Assembly: GCA_964530915.1 (NCBI GenBank)
Contig: CAZHCK010000012.1
Coordinates: 1 to 43,973 of the forward strand
Source: Cloacibacterium sp964530915
GTDB lineage: Bacteria > Bacteroidota > Bacteroidia > Flavobacteriales > Weeksellaceae
DNA: 43,973 nt
Direction of reading: 5' to 3'
This document shows positions 40,171-43,973 of this stretch, one piece after another. The notes beneath the pieces were generated by a model. It ran no database searches, was not told the DNA's origin, and saw only the letters and a program-made list of their open reading frames with translations. A program made the translations under genes and the position numbers. Position 1 is the stretch's first letter. Each line of letters opens with the position of its first letter.

Positions 40171-40198
40171 CAAAAATCGTAAATCAAAAATCGTAAAT
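40171..40198. repeat. 14-bp tandem repeat before fumarase
   Basis: CAAAAATCGTAAAT occurs twice in tandem, ending 10 bp before the fumarase ATG. It falls in the leader, downstream of a weak -7-like box (TAAATTTA, 40124-40131). Confidence 0.8.
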
Positions 40199-40208
40199 CA
40201 AATATAAA

Positions 40209-41816
40209 ATGGACTTTATTTACCAAGATCCGTATCCAATTCTAAAGGATGACACTGTTTATAAAAAACTCACTTCAGATTACGTAAAAGTAGAACAATT
40301 AGGCGATAGAGAAATCTTAACCATTGACCCAAAAGGTTTAGAGCTTTTGGCTGAAAAAGCAATGGAAGATGTTTCTTTCATGCTTCGTTCTGAGCATTTG
40401 GCAAGTTTACGCAGAATTATAGACGACCCAGAAGCTACTGATAATGATAGATTTGTAGCGTATAATTTATTACAAAATGCAGCGGTTGCGGTAGAAGGTG
40501 CATTGCCTTCTTGTCAAGACACAGGAACTGCAATTGTAGTAGCAAAAAAAGGAGAAAATGTTTACACAGGTGTAGATGATGGTGAATTTTTAAGCCGAGG
40601 AATTTTCAATACCTATAAAAATAGAAACTTAAGATATTCTCAGATTGTTCCTTTGAGCATGTTTGAAGAGAAAAATTCAGGTTCTAATCTTCCTGCACAA
40701 ATTGATATTTATGCGAAAAAAGGGAATTATTATGAATTTTTATTCTTAACAAAAGGAGGAGGTTCTGCGAATAAAACTTTCTTATACCAAAAAACAAAAT
40801 CTCTTTTGAACGATAAATCTTTAGAAGAGTTTATCCGTGAAAAAATTATGGATTTAGGAACTGCAGCTTGTCCGCCTTATCACTTAGCTTTAGTTATTGG
40901 AGGAACTTCTGCCGAAGCCAATTTAGCAGCGGTGAAAAAAGCTTCCGCAAAATATTATGACAACCTTCCTACAGAAGGAAATATGGCTGGTCAAGCGTTC
41001 AGAGATTTAGAATGGGAAAAAAGAGTGCAAGAAATTTGTCAGGAATCTGCAATCGGTGCGCAATTTGGTGGAAAATACTTAACCCACGATGTTAGAGTAA
41101 TCAGATTACCAAGACACGCTGCTTCTTGTCCTGTTGGAATGGGTGTTTCTTGTTCTGCAGACAGAAATATCAAAGGTAAAATTACCAAAGATGGAATTTT
41201 CTTAGAGCAATTAGAAACCAATCCTGCGCAATATTTACCAGAAACAGCTCCTCATTTAGAACCAGCTGTGGAAATAGATTTAAACAAGCCAATGCCAGAA
41301 ATTTTGGCGGAATTGTCTAAATATCCTATCAAAACTCGCCTAAAACTGAACGGAACACTGATTGTTGCAAGAGATATTGCTCACGCAAAAATCAAAGAAT
41401 TATTAGACGCTGGAAAACCAATGCCAGAATATTTTAAAAACCACCCGATTTATTACGCAGGTCCTGCTAAAACTCCAGAAGGAATGCCAAGTGGAAGTTT
41501 CGGGCCTACAACTGCGGGAAGAATGGACGTTTATGTAGACGAATTCCAGAAAAATGGTGGAAGCATGATTATGCTTGCTAAAGGTAACAGAAGCAAAGAT
41601 GTAACCAATGCTTGTGCTAAATACGGCGGTTTCTATTTAGGTTCTATTGGTGGTCCTGCTGCAATTTTGGCGAAAGAAAATATTCTTTCTGTAGAAGTAG
41701 TAGATTTCCCAGAATTAGGAATGGAAGCGGTAAGAAAAATAGAAGTGAAAGATTTCCCTGCGTTTATCATTACAGATGATAAGGGCAATGATTTCTTTGC
41801 AGCTTTGGCTCATTAA
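40209..41816 (+). CDS. Fumarate hydratase, class I
   Basis: Iron-sulfur-dependent fumarase that hydrates fumarate to L-malate in the citric acid cycle. It has 535 aa, the single-chain form with the N-terminal (alpha) and C-terminal (beta) domains fused. Cluster cysteines are seen in PSCQDTGTA, GTAACPPYH and HAASCPVGMGVSC, at the spacing of FumA-type enzymes. The C-terminal domain carries KTPEGMPSGSFGPTTAGRMD and GNRSKDVTNAC. The [4Fe-4S] cluster makes such enzymes oxygen-sensitive. It is monocistronic in appearance. Confidence 0.94.
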   Translation: MDFIYQDPYPILKDDTVYKKLTSDYVKVEQLGDREILTIDPKGLELLAEKAMEDVSFMLRSEHLASLRRIIDDPEATDNDRFVAYNLLQNAAVAVEGALPSCQDTGTAIVVAKKGENVYTGVDDGEFLSRGIFNTYKNRNLRYSQIVPLSMFEEKNSGSNLPAQIDIYAKKGNYYEFLFLTKGGGSANKTFLYQKTKSLLNDKSLEEFIREKIMDLGTAACPPYHLALVIGGTSAEANLAAVKKASAKYYDNLPTEGNMAGQAFRDLEWEKRVQEICQESAIGAQFGGKYLTHDVRVIRLPRHAASCPVGMGVSCSADRNIKGKITKDGIFLEQLETNPAQYLPETAPHLEPAVEIDLNKPMPEILAELSKYPIKTRLKLNGTLIVARDIAHAKIKELLDAGKPMPEYFKNHPIYYAGPAKTPEGMPSGSFGPTTAGRMDVYVDEFQKNGGSMIMLAKGNRSKDVTNACAKYGGFYLGSIGGPAAILAKENILSVEVVDFPELGMEAVRKIEVKDFPAFIITDDKGNDFFAALAH

Positions 41817-41879
41817 TGAAGAAAATGTAAATATTCGGTGGAGATTTAGCAGTATGCGACAAAATTCAATAAAAAAACT

Positions 41880-41909
41880 TTTGTCGATTAAAAAAATGTT
41901 ATATTTTTG
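41880..41909 (+). promoter_or_regulatory. Promoter of the small membrane protein gene
   Basis: TTTG at 41880-41883 and TATTTTTG at 41902-41909 with an 18-bp spacer. An alternative TTG start at 41907 lies inside the -7 box and is therefore wrong. Confidence 0.65.
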
Positions 41910-41927
41910 CCTAAAATAATAGAAATT

Positions 41928-42200
41928 ATGTTTTTAGCAGGATTTTGGCCAGTTTATCAGTTCCTTTGGACCGTTTATTTTATCGTAATGTTCCTAATAG
42001 GATTTTGGTGTATTTTCATGTTCTTTGGAGTAGTAATTCCAATGTGGTTAACTGAAGGTTTAGCTGAATATTTCGGAAAAACTAAGAAATTTAACCCAGA
42101 AGATATCAGAAGAAAAACTCTTCTAGAGCAAGAAGGTGTAGAAGTAATCTACAACCAACCAAAAGGAGACGGCCCTTATTTACACGCTGGTCATCATTAA
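41928..42200 (+). CDS. Small membrane protein of unknown function
   Basis: A 90-aa protein from the ATG at 41928, which follows the promoter by 18 bp. Residues about 8-40 are strongly hydrophobic with many aromatic residues (two short helices or one long one). The rest is a soluble tail (WLTEGLAEYFGKTKKFNPEDIRRK ... HAGHH) ending in His-Ala-Gly-His-His. I do not recognise a named family. The tail's pairing of charged helix and terminal histidines could bind metal, but that is speculative. A rho-independent terminator follows. Confidence 0.78.
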   Translation: MFLAGFWPVYQFLWTVYFIVMFLIGFWCIFMFFGVVIPMWLTEGLAEYFGKTKKFNPEDIRRKTLLEQEGVEVIYNQPKGDGPYLHAGHH

Positions 42201-42267
42201 TTGAGGTGACATTGCTTTTCTCCCTGAATTTGAGAAAAGTAATATCAAAGCAAAACAAAATATATTT

Positions 42268-42300
42268 AAAATCTGTTCAGTTTTCTGAGCAGATTTTTTT
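42268..42300 (+). terminator. Terminator before prfA
   Basis: AATCTGTTCAG pairs with CTGAGCAGATT (11 bp including one wobble pair, 4-nt loop) and is followed by a long T run. Confidence 0.88.
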
Positions 42301-42340
42301 CATCCTTACATCTAACTTCTAACATCCAAGCAAAATTCCT

Positions 42341-42348
42341 TATCTTTG
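42341..42348 (+). promoter_or_regulatory. -7 box of prfA
   Basis: TATCTTTG in the same 20-base context as at miaB, 20 bp before the prfA ATG. No clear -33 TTTG. Confidence 0.55.
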
Positions 42349-42368
42349 CACCCAAATAATTTTAGACT

Positions 42369-43451
42369 ATGTCAAAAAGTTTAATCCCAAAACTTCAAGC
42401 AATTAAGCAACGTTATAACGAGGTTGCTGATTTAATTATACAACCAGATGTCATTACTGACCAAAAAAGATATGGTCAGCTCAACAAAGAATACAGCGAT
42501 TTAGGAAAAATCGTGAAAGTTTTTGATGAGTACATGCAAGCTTTGAACACGATTGAAGAATCAGACGAAATCATTGCAGATGGTTCTGATAAAGATTTTG
42601 TAGAATTAGCTAAAATCGAAAAAAACGAAGCTTTAGAAAAAATTCCAGGATTGGAAGAAGAATTAAAAGTTCTTTTGATTCCAAAAGATCCTGCAGATGA
42701 TAAAAATATTATCCTAGAAATGCGCGCCGGAACTGGTGGTGACGAAGCTGCTATTTTCGTGGAAGATATGTACAGAATGTACACCATGTATTTCAAAACC
42801 AAAGGTTGGAGACACGAGGTTACCGATTCTTCTGAAGCGTCTAAAGGTTACAAAGAACTTGTGATGAAAGTAGAAGGAGAAGGTGTTTACGGAATTATGA
42901 AATTTGAATCTGGAGTTCACCGTGTTCAGAGAGTTCCAGAGACAGAATCTCAAGGTAGAGTGCACACTTCGGCGATTACGATTGCGGTTTTACCAGAAGC
43001 TGAAGAAGTAGATGTGGAAATTAACCCAGCAGATATCGAGATGCAAACTTCTCGTTCTGGTGGAGCTGGTGGACAAAACGTAAACAAAGTTGAGACAAAA
43101 GTACAGTTAACGCACAAACCTTCAGGAATTGTGGTGGTGTGTCAACAAGCACGTTCTCAGCTTGCTAACCGTGAATTGGCAATGGAGACGCTTCGTGCGA
43201 AATTGTATGATATTAAATTACAGGAAGTTGTTGGTGATATTGCGGCACAACGTAAAACGATGGTTTCTACTGGTGACCGTTCTGCAAAAATTAAAACTTA
43301 TAATTATCCTCAAGGTAGAGTTACCGACCACAGAATTAATAAATCTATCTACAATCTAGATGCTTACATGAATGGCGATATCCAAGAAATGATGGATGCC
43401 GTGATTATGGCAGAAAATGCAGAAAAAATGAAAGGTCAAGAGGAAATTTAA
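42369..43451 (+). CDS. prfA: Peptide chain release factor 1
   Basis: Ribosome-bound factor that releases the peptide at UAA and UAG codons. It has 360 aa. The catalytic GGQ motif is at residues 234-236 within SRSGGAGGQNVNK. The codon-recognition tripeptide is P190-E-T192 in place of the proteobacterial PAT, a variation within the PxT pattern. The flanking RVHTSAITIAVLPE and the long N-terminal helical domain are as expected. No prmC gene (the GGQ methyltransferase) lies directly after it. Confidence 0.96.
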   Translation: MSKSLIPKLQAIKQRYNEVADLIIQPDVITDQKRYGQLNKEYSDLGKIVKVFDEYMQALNTIEESDEIIADGSDKDFVELAKIEKNEALEKIPGLEEELKVLLIPKDPADDKNIILEMRAGTGGDEAAIFVEDMYRMYTMYFKTKGWRHEVTDSSEASKGYKELVMKVEGEGVYGIMKFESGVHRVQRVPETESQGRVHTSAITIAVLPEAEEVDVEINPADIEMQTSRSGGAGGQNVNKVETKVQLTHKPSGIVVVCQQARSQLANRELAMETLRAKLYDIKLQEVVGDIAAQRKTMVSTGDRSAKIKTYNYPQGRVTDHRINKSIYNLDAYMNGDIQEMMDAVIMAENAEKMKGQEEI

Positions 43452-43473
43452 CGAATTTTCAAAAAAATATAGA

Positions 43474-43502
43474 AAAAGCTCCCAATTTTGGGAGCTTTAT
43501 GC
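43474..43502. terminator. Bidirectional terminator between prfA and the zinc-ribbon gene
   Basis: AAAAGCTCCC pairs with GGGAGCTTT around AATTTT, with A and T runs on the two sides. It serves the convergent genes. Confidence 0.85.
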
Positions 43503-43505
43503 TTT

Positions 43506-43973
43506 TTAGATGTCCCATCTCTCAAGTTTTTTTATATTTCTTATCACAAGATTTTGTAGAAATTTCGGCAACTTTTTGTTTTTTATTTTTGCTTCATTAA
43601 TAAGACTTTCAAGAGTTAATCCATTATCCTTGAATTCTCCTTGTTCATAACATTGATCACAAAAAGCATAGTTTTTAGTAGTGCTATCTTTTTCAGTACC
43701 ATATTTTCTCATTGATGTGAATTTATTTCCACAACTTTGACAGTGAACATAGTGCCTATCTTCTAATTTTTTTGAATAGTGTTCTATTTCTTCGTTTTTA
43801 ATATCTGGAAACTCACTTAATAACCAAAAAAGAATTCCTATTCCGAGGAAACAATAACCAATATTTTCATAGTAATTAAAATTTTCAAAACGAGAATCTT
43901 TGAGTTTTTCTTCTTCGTTTAATCTTTTAGTAGTGATTTTTAGTTTTTCTATAAGGATATTAGCGTTTTTATC
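43506..43973 (-). CDS. Membrane protein with C-terminal zinc ribbon, 5' end outside window
   Basis: The frame that ends at 43506 stays open to the window edge, so about 155 C-terminal residues are visible and the start is missing. Reading inward: a charged helical part (NANILIEKLKITTKRLNEEE), one membrane segment (GYCFLGIGILFWLLSEF, coded near 43803-43860), a charged linker, then a zinc ribbon. The ribbon begins at HCQSCGNKF (coded near 43722-43745) and closes with FCDQCYEQGEF, matching the Zn_ribbon_2-type pattern CxxCG...GTE...CxxCYxxGxF. A shorter version starting at the internal ATG 43712 would cut the zinc site in half. Function unknown. Confidence 0.8.
   Translation of the reverse strand, partial: DKNANILIEKLKITTKRLNEEEKLKDSRFENFNYYENIGYCFLGIGILFWLLSEFPDIKNEEIEHYSKKLEDRHYVHCQSCGNKFTSMRKYGTEKDSTTKNYAFCDQCYEQGEFKDNGLTLESLINEAKIKNKKLPKFLQNLVIRNIKKLERWDI

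Noticed and set aside
41907..41927. TTG start for the small membrane protein
   Set aside because: The TTG is part of the -7 box TATTTTTG.
43506..43712. A complete 68-aa protein
   Set aside because: It would remove two of the four zinc-binding cysteines, and the frame continues to the window edge.
1..43973. CRISPR array, prophage, complete insertion sequence or rRNA operon
   Set aside because: No regularly spaced repeats, transposase, phage structural genes or rRNA sequences were seen.

Overview
The window looks like a chromosomal contig segment from a member of the Bacteroidota, class Flavobacteriia, most likely the Chryseobacterium/Cloacibacterium side (Weeksellaceae). The evidence is AT-rich DNA, recurring -7 boxes of the Bacteroidota type TANNTTTG, few Shine-Dalgarno sequences, lineage-typical families (DUF4835, DUF5687, DUF4476, DUF6132, DUF6646-like), and the flavobacterial gene order bamD - RNA polymerase omega - coaBC - DUF4835 - recN. 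The genus is an inference. One assembly gap (10 Ns at 26780-26789) separates a sigma-54-type activator gene from lptE.

Layout. 62-1729: menD (menaquinone). 1730-3246: an accessory pocket next to tRNA-Asn, where two 176-bp direct repeats (11 mismatches by eye) flank an unrecognised AT-rich gene for a tail-anchored protein. 3397-8402: rseP, a small outer-membrane-like protein, an omega-amidase-like nitrilase, a DUF4440 protein, a DUF3365 haem lipoprotein and a DUF4476 protein. 8685-15720: a long minus-strand sulfur/thiol block with AraC regulator, thioredoxin, three tiny membrane proteins, a rhodanese, a TPMT-family methyltransferase, a cupin, a persulfide-dioxygenase-like MBL-rhodanese fusion, two TauE/SafE transporters, a Crp/Fnr regulator and a GreA-like factor. 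15904-18365: a copper-type (OprC/NosA-like) TonB receptor and a small cysteine-containing exported partner.

18498-25449 (plus strand): HerA/YjgR-like ATPase, a DEDDh exonuclease with a probable degenerate GIY-YIG region, lysA, two TonB-C-like exported proteins, miaB. 25506-29039: sigma-54-type activator, lptE, and a Glu/Lys-rich protein. 29098-31543 (minus): DUF4126, rnpA, tcdA, tatD-like. 31645-37804 (plus): TetR regulator, bamD, RNA polymerase omega, coaBC, DUF4835, recN. 37854-43451: DUF5687/ABC pair, class I fumarase, a small membrane protein, prfA. At the right edge a minus-strand gene for a membrane protein with a C-terminal zinc ribbon runs out of the window.

Most of the window is ordinary core genome. 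The parts worth a second look are the tRNA-Asn repeat-flanked gene, the compact sulfur block with a CxxGxC motif shared by two tiny membrane proteins, the CxxxM-bearing receptor and its partner, an rnpA gene whose reading frame carries what looks like a dispersed palindromic repeat, and two similar Crp/Fnr-geometry dyads. No CRISPR array, rRNA operon, complete insertion sequence or prophage was seen.
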